A stretch of DNA of 53,253 nucleotides from Hyphomicrobiales bacterium (GTDB lineage: Bacteria > Pseudomonadota > Alphaproteobacteria > Rhizobiales > Rhizobiaceae), in contig DUSC01000088.1 of the NCBI GenBank assembly GCA_012842935.1, forward strand, positions 1 to 53,253, written 5' to 3'. Position numbers and translations under genes: made by a program. Shown here piece by piece: positions 24,842 to 35,290 of this stretch. The notes under the pieces are model-generated. The model saw only the letters and a program-made list of their open reading frames with translations. It ran no database searches and was not told the DNA's origin. Every line of letters starts with the position of its first letter. Position 1 is the stretch's first letter.

Positions 24842-25246
24842 TCAGGCGGCGGACCGCCCGATTTCTGCCGTCGCCTCGATCTCGACGAGCGCCTCGTCCT
24901 CGACGAGGCCGGCGACGACCAGCAGACTCATCGCCGGAAAGTGACGGCCCATGACCCGCTGATAGGCCTCGCCGATCTCGCGCTGGCGGGCAACGTATTC
25001 GCGCTTGTCGGTGACGAACCACGTCAGCCGGACGATGTCCTTCACGCTGCCGCCGGCCGCCGTGACGACGTCGACGATGTTCTTCAGCGCCTGCTCCATT
25101 TGCGCGACGAAGTCGCGGCTTTCGAAGACCTGGTCCTTGTTCCAGCCGATCTGGCCGCCCGCGTAGAGCCGCGTCCCGTCGACGAGCACGCCGTTGGCGT
25201 AGCCCTTGGGCTTCTTCCAGCCGGGAGGATTGATGGTCTCGATCAT
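24842..25246 (-). CDS. Rid-family (YjgF/YER057c/UK114) protein lacking the RidA arginine
   Basis: A 134-residue Rid protein: ADGTRLYAGGQIG-like core (seen as RLYAGGQIGW), then FPAMSLLVVAGL and VEIEATAEIG. In RidA the Arg of FPARSCV is the catalytic residue that binds the imine/enamine carboxylate; here the position is Met106. So archetypal 2-iminopropionate deaminase activity is unlikely, but other Rid groups act on different amino-substrates. ATG 25246 is the family start. It ends the minus-strand operon, 47 bases after the acyl-CoA dehydrogenase. Deamination of the cyclic enamine formed from 2-aminobenzoyl-CoA would be a sensible job, but this is inference. Confidence 0.85.
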   Translation of the reverse strand: MIETINPPGWKKPKGYANGVLVDGTRLYAGGQIGWNKDQVFESRDFVAQMEQALKNIVDVVTAAGGSVKDIVRLTWFVTDKREYVARQREIGEAYQRVMGRHFPAMSLLVVAGLVEDEALVEIEATAEIGRSAA

Positions 25247-25293
25247 GGTTTCTCCGATCACGTTTCCTGGTTCAGTCTCGCCGGGCGTCCGCC

Positions 25294-26468
<1,175 letters not shown>

Positions 26469-26469
<1 letters not shown>

Positions 26470-27272
26470 CAGTCGCCCCCGAAGATCGGTTTCCGCTTCG
26501 CCGCGAATGCCTCGAAGGCGCGGCCGAAGTCCCTCGTCTGCATGCAGATGGCCTGGGCCTGGGCCTCCGCCTCGATCGCCTGCTCGAGGCTCATGTTCCA
26601 TTCCTGGGCGAGCATGGTCTTGGTCATCATGTGCGCGAAGTTGGGACCCTCGGCGATACGCTCGGCGAGCGCCTGCGCTTCGGCGTCGAGGGCGTCGGCA
26701 GCGACGATGCGGTTGAAGAAGCCCCAGCGCTCGCCCTCGTCCGCGGTCATCGTGCGGCCGGTATAGAGGAGCTCCGAGGCGCGGCCCTGGCCGATGATGC
26801 GCGGCAGCATCGCGCAGGCGCCCATGTCGCAGCCGGCGAGGCCGACGCGGGTGAACAGGAAGGCGGTCTTGGCTTCCGGCGTGCCGATGCGGATATCGCT
26901 TGCCATGGCGATGATGGCGCCGGCGCCGACGCAGATGCCGTCGATCGCCGAAATGACCGGTTTGCCGCAGGCAATCATTCCCTTGACCAGGTCGCCGGTC
27001 ATCCGCGTGAACTCGAGGAGACCCTTCATGTCCATGTCGAGCAACGGCTTGATGATCTCGAAGACGTCGCCGCCCGAGCAGAAGTTGCCGCCATTCGAAC
27101 CGAATACGACAGCCTTGACGGCGTCGTCGTAGCGCAGCGCGCGGAACCAGTCGCGCAGCTCGGCGTAGCTCTCGAAGGTCAGCGGGTTCTTGCGCTCCGG
27201 CCGGTCGAGGCGGACGGTCGCAACCCCGTTCGCAACGGACAGGAGGAAGTGCTTGGGTGTCGTCCTGTTCAT
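26469..27272 (-). CDS. Crotonase-fold enzyme, possibly a BadI/MenB-like ring hydrolase
   Basis: A 267-residue enoyl-CoA hydratase/isomerase-family protein. The first oxyanion-hole segment is [12 protein letters not shown] (about 61-72), the second [17 protein letters not shown]. The hydratase glutamates are missing: the Glu144 position is Ala in GAGAI, and the Glu164 region reads [11 protein letters not shown], where Asp149 stands. BadI (2-ketocyclohexanecarboxyl-CoA hydrolase) and MenB also use an Asp in that segment (from memory of those families). So simple hydration is doubtful and hydrolytic C-C ring cleavage is an attractive alternative. It is 4 bases downstream of the MarR gene and coupled to the acyl-CoA dehydrogenase. 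Confidence 0.88.
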
Positions 27273-27276
27273 TCCT

Positions 27277-27789
27277 TCACTCGCTTTCCTTGCCTTCGAG
27301 ACGGCGGACCGCAGCTTCCAGTGTCGCCATCAGCCTCGTCGCCTCCGCCGCCGAGAGCCCGCCGAGAATCTCGTTCACCCAGCTCTCGTGCTTCGCCGCC
27401 ATGCGCTGGAAGAGCTCGCGTCCGGAATTGGTCAGCCGCACGATCATCGCCCGCCGGTCGTTGTCGACCGGTACACGCACGATCAGCCCATCGGAAACGA
27501 GGCGGTCGACGATGCCGGTGACGTTGCCGTTGGAGACGCGCAGCTCGCTCGACAGGTCGCTCATTCTGAGGCCAGCCTCGGCGCGGTAAAGGGCGGCCAT
27601 GACGTCGAAGCGCGGCAGGGTGCTGTCGAACTCCTGACGCAGCTTCTCGCGGACTTCGCTCTCGATCAGCCGCGAGGTCTTCAGAATGCGCAGCCACAGC
27701 CTCAGGCGCGTCTTCGACGCGGCGCGGCCGCTCGCGCTCACCGAGGCATCGGCGACCGTGGCGGCTGGTTCGTTCGAAAGCACGCTCAT
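27277..27789 (-). CDS. MarR-family transcriptional regulator (second)
   Basis: A 170-residue winged-helix protein. The N-terminal 25 residues are Ala/Ser-rich and probably disordered. The recognition region is [19 protein letters not shown] and the wing [23 protein letters not shown] lies just before the ATG at 27789, inside the end of the SDR gene, and the start overlaps the SDR stop (ATGA). It is embedded in the aminobenzoyl-CoA operon and likely autoregulates it. It is distinct in sequence from the MarR at 20042-20533. Confidence 0.92.
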   Translation of the reverse strand: MSVLSNEPAATVADASVSASGRAASKTRLRLWLRILKTSRLIESEVREKLRQEFDSTLPRFDVMAALYRAEAGLRMSDLSSELRVSNGNVTGIVDRLVSDGLIVRVPVDNDRRAMIVRLTNSGRELFQRMAAKHESWVNEILGGLSAAEATRLMATLEAAVRRLEGKESE

Positions 27790-28544
27790 ACTTCTCCTCC
27801 GGAAATCGATATCGCCTGGCCGGTGACGGACGCCGCCGCCTCGCTGCACAGCCACATCACCGTTGCGGCGATCTCGCTCGGCTGGATGAAGCGCTTCTGC
27901 GGATTTCCGGCCTTCAGCATCGCTTCCGCCTCGGCGCGGCTACGGCCGGTCCTGGCGACGATGTTGGCCAGCGTGCGCTCCAGCATCGGCGTTTCCGTGT
28001 AGCCGGGGCAGATGGCGTTCACCGTCGTCCCGGTCGGCGCGAGCTCGAGCGCCAGCGCGCGCACGAGGCCGACAACGCCATGCTTGGCGGCGCAGTAGGC
28101 GGTAACATAGGCATAGCCCTTGAGCGCCGCCGTCGAGGCGATCGCGATCAGCCGGCCGCCCGGCGCCATGCTCGCCATTCCCGCCTGGAATGTATTGAAC
28201 ACTCCGGTGAGGTTCACATCGAGCGTCGCCCGGAACAGTTCCGGCGTCGTTCGGGCGAAGGGCGCGCTCTCCGCCGCCCCGGCATTGGCGACCACGATCG
28301 ACACGGGGCCGGACCTGGCGACGGCGCCGGCAATCGCCTGCCGCAGGCTCTCGGCGTCGGTCACGTCCCCGGCTGCTGGGGCGAGGCGGACATGGGCGCG
28401 CGCGACCTCTTCCAGCGCTGCGAGCCGCCGGCCGACGATGGTGACCGACGCGCCGGCATCTGCCAACGCCAGGGCCACCGCCGCGCCGACGCCGCTTCCG
28501 GCGCCGGTGACGATCGCATGGCGGCCGGAAAGGTTCCCTGCCAT
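27786..28544 (-). CDS. Short-chain dehydrogenase/reductase of the aminobenzoyl-CoA operon
   Basis: A 252-residue classical SDR with TGAGSGVG (13-20), NAG (87-89), Ser137, Tyr150 and Lys154. It resembles 3-hydroxyacyl-CoA or 3-hydroxybutyrate dehydrogenases. Its start overlaps the stop of the upstream bifunctional monooxygenase/reductase gene by one base. In CoA-dependent 2-aminobenzoate metabolism a 3-hydroxyacyl-CoA dehydrogenase is needed after dearomatisation, and this gene could fill that step. Substrate is inferred only from position. Confidence 0.88.
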   Translation of the reverse strand: MAGNLSGRHAIVTGAGSGVGAAVALALADAGASVTIVGRRLAALEEVARAHVRLAPAAGDVTDAESLRQAIAGAVARSGPVSIVVANAGAAESAPFARTTPELFRATLDVNLTGVFNTFQAGMASMAPGGRLIAIASTAALKGYAYVTAYCAAKHGVVGLVRALALELAPTGTTVNAICPGYTETPMLERTLANIVARTGRSRAEAEAMLKAGNPQKRFIQPSEIAATVMWLCSEAAASVTGQAISISGGEV

Positions 28545-30841
28545 CAGACCTTGCCCAGGAGGGCATCGCCGCGCTCGGCGAGACGCCACATCTGGTCACG
28601 GCCCCGGTAGTAGGGCGCAGGCCATTCCTCCTCGCGGTCGCCGAGTGCGCTCGCCGCATGCAGCGTCCAGTAGGGGTTGGCAAGATGCGGCCGCGCCAGG
28701 CAGACGAGATCGGCGCGACCCGCCATCAGGATCGAATTGACGTGGTCGGGCTCGTAGATGTTGCCGACCGCCATGGTCGCCATGTGCGCCTCGTTGCGGA
28801 TCTGGTCGGCGAACGGCGTCTGGAACATGCGGCCGTAGACCGGCCTGGCCCTGTTCGAGGTCTGGCCCGCCGAGACGTCGCAGATGTCGACGCCGGCCTC
28901 CTTGAGCATGGCGGCGATGGCCACCGCCTCGTGCGGGGTGACCCCCTCCTCGCCGACCCAATCGTTGGCCGAGATGCGCACGGAGATCGGCTTGTCCGCG
29001 GGCCAGACTGCGCGCACCGCATGGAAGACTTCGAGCGGGTAGCGCATGCGGTTTTCCAGGCTGCCGCCGTATTCGTCGCTACGCCGGTTGGTCAGCGGCG
29101 TGATGAAGGACGAAAGCAGGTAGCCGTGCGCCATGTGCAGTTCGAGCATGTCGAAGCCGGCACGCTGGGCCATCTTCGCCGATTCGACGAACTGGTCGCG
29201 GACCATGTCCATGTCGGCGCGGGTCATCGCCTTGGGCACCTGGTTGCGTTCCGACCACGGAACGTCGGACGCCGACATCACCGGCCAGTTGCCGCGTTCC
29301 AGCGGCGCATCACTCTCCTCCCAGCCGAGCTGGGTGGAGCCCTTGGCACCCGAATGGCCGAGCTGGCAGCAGATCTTCGCCGTCGTCTCGCGGTGGATGA
29401 AATCGACGATGCGCCTCCACGCCGCCTCGTGGCCCGGATCGTACAGCCCGGGGCAGCCGGGCGTGATGCGCCCTTCCGGCGAAACGCAGGTCATCTCGGT
29501 ACAGACGAGGCCCGCGCCGCCCTTGGCGCGCTCCGCATAGTGGGCGAAGTGCCAGTCGGTCGGGCAGCCGTCGACAGCCTTGTACTGTGCCATCGGCGAG
29601 ACGACGATGCGGTTCTTCACCGTCATGCCGCGCAGCGAAAAAGGCTGGAACATCGGCCGGCGCAGCGGCGCGTTTTCGCTCACGCCCGACGCCAGCTGGA
29701 ACCAGCGCTCGGCGCCTTCCAGCCAGTCCTTGTCGCGCAGGCGCAGGTTCTCGTGCGAGATGCGTTGTGATCGCGTCAGCAGCGAATAGACGAACTGCAC
29801 GGGATCGAGGTCGAGGTAGCGCTCGACGTTCTCGAACCATTCGAGGCTGTTGCGTGCGGCCGACTGGAGCCGCAGCACCTCCATGCGCCGCTCCGCCTGG
29901 TAGCGCTCGAACGCCTTCTGCATGGTCGGTTCGGAATGCAGGTAGTCGGCGAGCGCGATCGCGCTGTCGAAGGCGAGACGCGACCCGGAGCCGATGGAGA
30001 AATGCCCGGTCGCGGCGGCGTCGCCCATCAGCACGACGTTGCCGTGGTACCAGCGCTCGCAGATCACCCGCGGGAAGTTCATCCACACCGCCGAGCCGCG
30101 CAGATGCGCAGCGTTCGACATCAGGTCGTGCCCGCCGAGGTGTCTTGCGAAAATGCGCTGGCAGGTCGCGACCGTCTCCTCCTTCGTCATGCCGGCGAAG
30201 CCCCAGGCGTCCCAGGTGTGCGGCAGGCATTCGACGATGAAGGTCGCGGTCTCGGCATCGAACTGGTAGGCGTGCGCCCACACCCAGCCGTGCTCGGTCT
30301 TCTCGAAGATGAAGGTGAAGGCGTCGTCGAACTTCTGGTGCGTGCCCAGCCAGATGAACTTGCACAGGCGCATGTCTATGTCGGGCTTGAAGACGTCGGC
30401 ATATTCCTTGCGCACCAGCGAGTTGATGCCGTCCGAGGCGACGACGAGGTCATACTCCTTCCGGTACTCCTCGGCGCTCCTGAACTCGGTCTGGAAACGC
30501 ATCTCGACGCCCAGTTCGCGCGCGCGCTCCTGCAGGTCAATCAGCATCTGCCTGCGGCCGAGGCCGGCAAAGCCGTGCCCGCCCGAGACGATGCGCTGGC
30601 CCTTGTAGACGACGGCGATGTCGTCCCAGTAGGCGAAGTGGCTGCGGATCGTCGCCGTGCTTTTCGGGTCGTTCTTCTGCATGCGGCCGAGCGCGTCGTC
30701 GGACAGGACCACGCCCCAGCCGAACGTGTCGTTGGACCGGTTGCGTTCGAGCACCACGACCTCATGGGACGGGTCGCGCAGCTTCATCGAGATCGCGAAA
30801 TAGAGGCCCGCAGGCCCACCACCCAAGCACATGACCTTCAT
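28544..30841 (-). CDS. Bifunctional 2-aminobenzoyl-CoA monooxygenase/reductase-like (salicylyl-CoA 5-hydroxylase family)
   Basis: A 765-residue two-domain flavoprotein. Residues 1-385 are a group A flavin monooxygenase: [12 protein letters not shown] (6-17), the DG motif [12 protein letters not shown] (133-144) and [14 protein letters not shown] (273-286). Residues 398-745 are an old-yellow-enzyme TIM barrel with VSPMAQY and [19 protein letters not shown] (in part: [13 protein letters not shown]). This fusion matches the Azoarcus evansii enzyme that hydroxylates 2-aminobenzoyl-CoA at C5 and reduces the ring to a non-aromatic enamine product; database annotation often calls it salicylyl-CoA 5-hydroxylase. 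ATG 30841 has GGAGGAC upstream. It heads the operon SDR-MarR-crotonase-ACAD-Rid. If the substrate were salicylyl-CoA, gentisyl-CoA would result, which would link to the nearby GST and FAH genes. Confidence 0.88.
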   Translation of the reverse strand: MKVMCLGGGPAGLYFAISMKLRDPSHEVVVLERNRSNDTFGWGVVLSDDALGRMQKNDPKSTATIRSHFAYWDDIAVVYKGQRIVSGGHGFAGLGRRQMLIDLQERARELGVEMRFQTEFRSAEEYRKEYDLVVASDGINSLVRKEYADVFKPDIDMRLCKFIWLGTHQKFDDAFTFIFEKTEHGWVWAHAYQFDAETATFIVECLPHTWDAWGFAGMTKEETVATCQRIFARHLGGHDLMSNAAHLRGSAVWMNFPRVICERWYHGNVVLMGDAAATGHFSIGSGSRLAFDSAIALADYLHSEPTMQKAFERYQAERRMEVLRLQSAARNSLEWFENVERYLDLDPVQFVYSLLTRSQRISHENLRLRDKDWLEGAERWFQLASGVSENAPLRRPMFQPFSLRGMTVKNRIVVSPMAQYKAVDGCPTDWHFAHYAERAKGGAGLVCTEMTCVSPEGRITPGCPGLYDPGHEAAWRRIVDFIHRETTAKICCQLGHSGAKGSTQLGWEESDAPLERGNWPVMSASDVPWSERNQVPKAMTRADMDMVRDQFVESAKMAQRAGFDMLELHMAHGYLLSSFITPLTNRRSDEYGGSLENRMRYPLEVFHAVRAVWPADKPISVRISANDWVGEEGVTPHEAVAIAAMLKEAGVDICDVSAGQTSNRARPVYGRMFQTPFADQIRNEAHMATMAVGNIYEPDHVNSILMAGRADLVCLARPHLANPYWTLHAASALGDREEEWPAPYYRGRDQMWRLAERGDALLGKV

Positions 30842-30904
30842 GGCGTCGTCCTCCAGCAGCATCGGTCTCAGGGGGTCTTCGATGCGGGCATGCTAGCAGG
30901 GCGG

Positions 30905-30946
30905 TAATTTATTTCAAGCCTAAACATTTCTGGTATGAAATTTATC
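30905..30946. promoter_or_regulatory. AT-rich promoter/operator upstream of the bifunctional monooxygenase gene
   Basis: An AT-rich patch about 65-105 bases upstream of the ATG at 30841 (minus strand) contains the inverted arms ATTTCA (30911-30916) and TGAAAT (30936-30941), with flanking TAATTT and TTTATC. It is the only such patch in the 182-base gap after the GST gene and is the best candidate for a MarR-controlled promoter of this operon. Confidence 0.45.
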
Positions 30947-31023
30947 CGGCGAGGCCGCGCGCGGAAACCTTCGCGCCCAAGCCGCGGCGCGAGGTCTGCC
31001 GGTCGGCGGCGGAGCGGGGCCGC

Positions 31024-31671
31024 CTATTCGGCGTCGGGCTGGTTTTCCGGCGCGGCGGCAATGAAGGCCGGCAGCGCCGCGCAGGCATCGAAGATGCGGC
31101 GGATCGTCGGATAGGGCTCCATGTCGATGCCGAAGCGTCGGTTGTTGAGCACCTGGGCGTAGAGACAGATGTCGGCGAGCCCCGGCCGGTCTCCCCGGCA
31201 GAAGCGCCCGGTCCCGGGATCGGAAGCGAGCATCGCCTCGAGCGGCGCAAAGGTTGCAGCGACCCAGTGGCGGAACCACGCCGTCACCGCCGCGTCGTCG
31301 GCGCCGAACTCGGAGCGGAGGTAGTCGAGGATGCGCAGGTTGTTGACCGGATGGATCTCGCAGGCGACCGCATAGGCGATGGCGCGTACCCTCGCGCGGT
31401 CCACCGGACCGACCGGCAGCAGCGGCGGCTCCGGATGGGCTTCCTCGAGGTATTCGATGATGGCGAGCGACTGGGTCAGCACCGTGCCGTCCCACAGCTC
31501 CAACGCGGGCACCAGCCCTTGCGGGTTCTTGGCGAGATACGCCGCCGAGCGCTGCTCGCCCTTCCTCAGGTGCCAGGCCACCGTGTCGTAGGCAAGTCCC
31601 TTCAGGTTGAGCGCCGCGCGCAGGCGGGTCGAGGTCGAGGAACGGAAATAGCTGTGCAGGACGAGGTTCAC
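31024..31671 (-). CDS. Zeta-class glutathione S-transferase (maleylpyruvate/maleylacetoacetate isomerase-like)
   Basis: A 215-residue GST. The zeta-class signature SSTSTRLRAALNLKG (11-25) and the CEIHPVNNLR segment near 110 match maleylacetoacetate and maleylpyruvate isomerases, which use glutathione to isomerise a cis double bond to trans. GTG 31671 overlaps the stop of the fumarylpyruvate-hydrolase-like gene by 4 bases (GTGA), so the two form a coupled pair. In the gentisate pathway these are the second and third enzymes. No gentisate 1,2-dioxygenase is visible in this window. Confidence 0.87.
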   Translation of the reverse strand: MNLVLHSYFRSSTSTRLRAALNLKGLAYDTVAWHLRKGEQRSAAYLAKNPQGLVPALELWDGTVLTQSLAIIEYLEEAHPEPPLLPVGPVDRARVRAIAYAVACEIHPVNNLRILDYLRSEFGADDAAVTAWFRHWVAATFAPLEAMLASDPGTGRFCRGDRPGLADICLYAQVLNNRRFGIDMEPYPTIRRIFDACAALPAFIAAAPENQPDAE

Positions 31672-32369
31672 GGGTTGACCCTTTCGCCGATGGAGATGCT
31701 GACCGGATCGAGCCCGTCGATAACGACGGTACAGACGTCGCCGGGAACCAGCGGCCCGACGCCGGCGGGCGTGCCGGTGAAGACGAGGTCGCCCGGCCTG
31801 ATACGCACCGAATGCGACAGGATGGAAACGATCTCCGGCACGGACCAGATCATCTCGGCAAGGTCGGCGTCCTGGCGCACGGTGCCGTTGACCTCGAGCC
31901 GGATGCGGCCCGCGGAGAGATGTCCGGTGGCCGCTACCCGGCGGATCGTTCCGCACACCGCGGAGTTGTCGAATGCCTTCGCCCAGTCCCACGGCCTGCC
32001 GGCCTCGCGGGCCTCGAACTGAAGGTCGCGCCGCGTCAGGTCGTTGCCGGCGGCATAGCCGAAGACATGGTCGAGCGCGGTCTCCTCGGCGACCCGGAAT
32101 CCCTCGCGTCCGATCGCCACGACCAGTTCGGCTTCGTGGTGAAGGTTCTTCGTCAGCGGCGGATAGGGAACGATCGTGCCGCCGGCAACCACCGCGTCGG
32201 ACGGCTTGGTGAAGAAGAACGGCGCCTCCCGATCGGGATCCCGGCCCATCTCGCGGGCGTGGGCGGCATAGTTACGCCCGACGCAGAAAACGCGGCGCAC
32301 GGGAAAGCGCGCGTCCTCGCCGTCGACGGCGACGCTGGGGATCGGCTGTGGAGGGAACACGAACGGCAT
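31668..32369 (-). CDS. FAH-family hydrolase (fumarylpyruvate hydrolase-like)
   Basis: A 233-residue fumarylacetoacetase-fold enzyme. It starts with RRVFCVGRNYAAHAREMG and has FFTKPSDAV, the metal-binding HHEAELVVAIG and GYAAGNDLTRRDLQ, then VFTGTPAGVGPL. This short single-domain type fits fumarylpyruvate hydrolase (NagK-like) better than true fumarylacetoacetase. It hydrolyses a beta-diketone to fumarate and pyruvate. It is co-directional with the ALDH gene 76 bases upstream and overlaps the GST. Confidence 0.88.
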   Translation of the reverse strand: MPFVFPPQPIPSVAVDGEDARFPVRRVFCVGRNYAAHAREMGRDPDREAPFFFTKPSDAVVAGGTIVPYPPLTKNLHHEAELVVAIGREGFRVAEETALDHVFGYAAGNDLTRRDLQFEAREAGRPWDWAKAFDNSAVCGTIRRVAATGHLSAGRIRLEVNGTVRQDADLAEMIWSVPEIVSILSHSVRIRPGDLVFTGTPAGVGPLVPGDVCTVVIDGLDPVSISIGERVNP

Positions 32370-32445
32370 GCGGGCTGTCCTCGGCGTGTTGATGCGAACA
32401 GGCCTGACGGCGCGGGGCGCGAAGTATCGGCGGCCCGGCCTGCGG

Positions 32446-33876
32446 TCAGGCGGCGCCCCAGCCGACGATGCCCTTGATCTCCAGGAAGTCGTGAATTCCC
32501 CAGTCTGCATATTCGCGGCCATTGCCGGACTGCTTGTAGCCGCCGAACGGCGCATGCGTGTCCCACTCGGGATAGTTGAGATAGACCGAGCCGGCGCGCA
32601 TGCGGGCGGCGACGGCGCGGGCATGGCCGATGTCCTTCGACTGGACGTAGGCGGCAAGCCCGTAGACCGTGTCGTTGGCGATCCTGACCGCGTCCTCCTC
32701 GTCGGCGTAGGACAGCACCGAAAGCACCGGTCCGAAGATTTCCTCGCGCGCGATCGTCATATCGGGCGTGACGTGGCCGAACACGGTCGGGCGGACGTAA
32801 TAGCCGCGGTTGAGGCCTTCCGGCCGGCCGAGGCCGCCGGTCACCAGCGTCGCGCCTTCCCTGATGCCGGCCTCGATCAGCCGCTGGATCTTGTCGAACT
32901 GAAGCTGGCTGACGACGGGGCCGAGGCGCGTGTCGGCGGCGTCCGGGTGGCCCACCTTGTGGGCTTCGGCCGCCTTCCTTGCGATCGCCAGCGCCTCGTC
33001 GTGGCGGTCGGCCGGCACCAGCATGCGCGTCGGCGCGTCGCAGGACTGGCCGCTGTTGCCGAAGCAACCCTCGACGCCCTTGATCACCGCCGTCTCGAAA
33101 TCGGCGTCGGGCAGGATGATGTTGGCGGACTTGCCGCCGAGTTCCTGAGCGACGCGCTTGACCGTGTCGGCCGCGGTCTTGGCGACGATGATGCCGGCCC
33201 GGGTCGAGCCGGTGAACGACACCATGTCGACGTCCGGGTGGCCGGCCATCACCTGGCCGACGTCGGGGCCGGTGCCGTTGACGAGGTTGAAGACGCCCTT
33301 CGGCACGCCGGCCGCGTGCATCGCCTCGGCGAAGATCAGGCCGCTCACCGGCGCGATTTCCGACGGCTTCAGCACCACCGTGCAACCGGCGGCGATCGCC
33401 GGCGCGACCTTGCAGACGATCTGGTTCAGCGGCCAGTTCCACGGCGTGATCAGCGCGCACACGCCGATCGGCTCCTTGACCACCATGGTCGTGCCGCGCA
33501 GGTGGCTGAACTCGTAGGCCTCGAGCGCCTCTATCGTCGCCTCCATGTGGGCGCGTCCGGCCCAGGCCTGAGCCTCGCGGGCAAATCCGATCGGCGCGCC
33601 CATCTCGCGCGAGACGGCGCGAGCGATATCCTCGAACCGCTCGTTGTAGGCGGCGAGCATGGCGCGCAGCAGCGCCAGCCGCTCCGCCTTTCCGGTTCGC
33701 GAAAAGCCGTCGAAGGCGGCCCGCGCCGCCGCCACGGCACGATCGACGTCGGCCTTCGAACCGACCGAGATGGCGGTGAAGGCTTCTTCCGTCGCCGGGT
33801 CGATCACGTCGAGCGTTGCCGGCACGACGGGATCGACCCAGGCGCCGTCGATGTAGAATTTCAGGTCGTTGCTCAT
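32446..33876 (-). CDS. NAD(P)-dependent aldehyde dehydrogenase
   Basis: A 476-residue ALDH with Asn147 in PWNWPL, general base Glu245 in QELGGKS, catalytic Cys279 in GQSCDAPTRM and EIFGPVLSV. All key residues are present, so it should oxidise an aldehyde to the acid. Of three in-frame starts I chose 33876 because GGAG lies 9 bases upstream; at 33885 the same GGAG would abut the codon. It lies in the minus-strand run MFS-oxidoreductase-ALDH-FAH-GST. The aldehyde could come from the neighbouring DAO-type amine oxidoreductase, as in putrescine-like catabolism. Confidence 0.92.
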   Translation of the reverse strand: MSNDLKFYIDGAWVDPVVPATLDVIDPATEEAFTAISVGSKADVDRAVAAARAAFDGFSRTGKAERLALLRAMLAAYNERFEDIARAVSREMGAPIGFAREAQAWAGRAHMEATIEALEAYEFSHLRGTTMVVKEPIGVCALITPWNWPLNQIVCKVAPAIAAGCTVVLKPSEIAPVSGLIFAEAMHAAGVPKGVFNLVNGTGPDVGQVMAGHPDVDMVSFTGSTRAGIIVAKTAADTVKRVAQELGGKSANIILPDADFETAVIKGVEGCFGNSGQSCDAPTRMLVPADRHDEALAIARKAAEAHKVGHPDAADTRLGPVVSQLQFDKIQRLIEAGIREGATLVTGGLGRPEGLNRGYYVRPTVFGHVTPDMTIAREEIFGPVLSVLSYADEEDAVRIANDTVYGLAAYVQSKDIGHARAVAARMRAGSVYLNYPEWDTHAPFGGYKQSGNGREYADWGIHDFLEIKGIVGWGAA

Positions 33877-33985
33877 GGAAGGCATCTCCGGTCTGCAGGC
33901 GGATTCGGTCGCGCCATCCTTGCACGGGTGGGACCCCGATGGCGACGGGCGCGGCGCCACGATCGGCAAGAATTGCGGCGCGGGC

Positions 33986-35290
33986 TCAACGTTCGAGGCG
34001 GTCGAGGAGCCGATACCAGGCGAGCGTCGCCGCGACGCCGACGCGGCGGAAGCGGTGGAAAGGAATGGGCCGGATGGGGGACGGCGGGAACGGCAGCGCC
34101 TCGCGATCGCCTTCCGCGAAATAGGCGGCCATGCGCGGGCCGAGCGCGGTCATCAGGCCGACGCCGCGCCCCTGGCAGCCAGCGACGGCGACGAGACCCT
34201 CCTCGGGCGTGTGGATATGCGGTAGATGGTCCGCCGTCATGGCGACTCGGCCGAACCAGCGCCGCTCGATCGGGAAACCGGCCAGAGCCGGAAAGAGCCG
34301 CGCCATCGCCCGCTCGAGGTGCGCCCAGTCGGCAGGCCGCTTCGGCGTCGGCATGCCGCCGCGCCCACCGACGATGAGCCGGCCATCGGGACCGCGGCGG
34401 TAATAGATGAGGATGCGCCGCGAATCCGAGACCGCCTGACCGCCGGGAAGCACGCCCGCGCCGAGCCCGTCCGGAAGCGGCGGCGTCGCGATCTGGAAGG
34501 AATTCAGCCAGACCAGCGATTGCGCCAGGCCCGGGATCAACCCGTCGGAGTAGGCATTGGTGGCGACGAGCACTCTTGCCGCCTTCACCGTTGCCCCGGA
34601 AGCGGTATCGACCCGCCAGTGCCCCTCCCGGCGCGAGAGCCGGGTCACCTGCGTCCCCGTCGCGATCCGCGCACCGGCCGCTTGCGCGACTCGCGCCAGC
34701 CCGAACGTCAGGGCCAGCGGCTGGACGACACCGGCACGACGGTCGAGCCAGCCGCCGCGATAGCCGGACGCCCCGGTCAGGGTGCCGATCGCCGCGGCGT
34801 CGAGCAGTTCGGCGTCGGCACCGCGCGACGACCATTGGCGGTGGCGGTCTGCCGCAGCCGCGAGCGCTTTCGCGGTGTGTGCGGCGAAGATCCAGCCGGC
34901 GCGCCGGTGGGGAACGTCGAGCCTTTCCGAACGGATCAGGTCGAACACCGTGTCGGCCGTCGAGGACACGAACGAGACCAACGCCTCGCCAGCCTTCTCG
35001 CCGTAATGCGCGACCAGCCATTCGGGATCGAACTTCAGCCCTGGGATCACCTGCCCGCCGTTGAGGCCGGAGGCACCTTCGCCCAGCGCCCTGGCTTCGA
35101 TGACGCGCACCGAAAGGCCGCGCCGCGCTGCGTGAAGCGCCGTCGAAAGGCCGAGGAAGCCCCCGCCGACGATGGCGAGGTCGCAGGTCTCGCCGTCGAC
35201 GAGCGAATCGGCAGCGGGCGCGACGAACTGCGGCGCCCTCCAGGCCGACAGGCCGACCCCGGTCGCCACCGGTTCACGCGGGGTAGACAA
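33986..35290 (-). CDS. DAO-family FAD-dependent oxidoreductase (PuuB-like)
   Basis: A 434-residue flavoprotein. The FAD motif is DLAIVGGGFLGLSTALHAARRG (in part IVGGGFLGLSTALHAA, near 40), followed by EGASGLNGGQVIPG and, near the end, GCQGRGVGLMTALG. This pattern fits gamma-glutamylputrescine oxidase and related amine/amino-acid oxidoreductases. The chosen start is a TTG at 35290 that overlaps the MFS gene end by 17 bases and has GGAGG 4 bases upstream; a GTG at 35269 is an alternative. With the MFS carrier upstream and the ALDH downstream, uptake and oxidative deamination of an amine is the simplest reading. Confidence 0.85.
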   Translation of the reverse strand: MSTPREPVATGVGLSAWRAPQFVAPAADSLVDGETCDLAIVGGGFLGLSTALHAARRGLSVRVIEARALGEGASGLNGGQVIPGLKFDPEWLVAHYGEKAGEALVSFVSSTADTVFDLIRSERLDVPHRRAGWIFAAHTAKALAAAADRHRQWSSRGADAELLDAAAIGTLTGASGYRGGWLDRRAGVVQPLALTFGLARVAQAAGARIATGTQVTRLSRREGHWRVDTASGATVKAARVLVATNAYSDGLIPGLAQSLVWLNSFQIATPPLPDGLGAGVLPGGQAVSDSRRILIYYRRGPDGRLIVGGRGGMPTPKRPADWAHLERAMARLFPALAGFPIERRWFGRVAMTADHLPHIHTPEEGLVAVAGCQGRGVGLMTALGPRMAAYFAEGDREALPFPPSPIRPIPFHRFRRVGVAATLAWYRLLDRLER

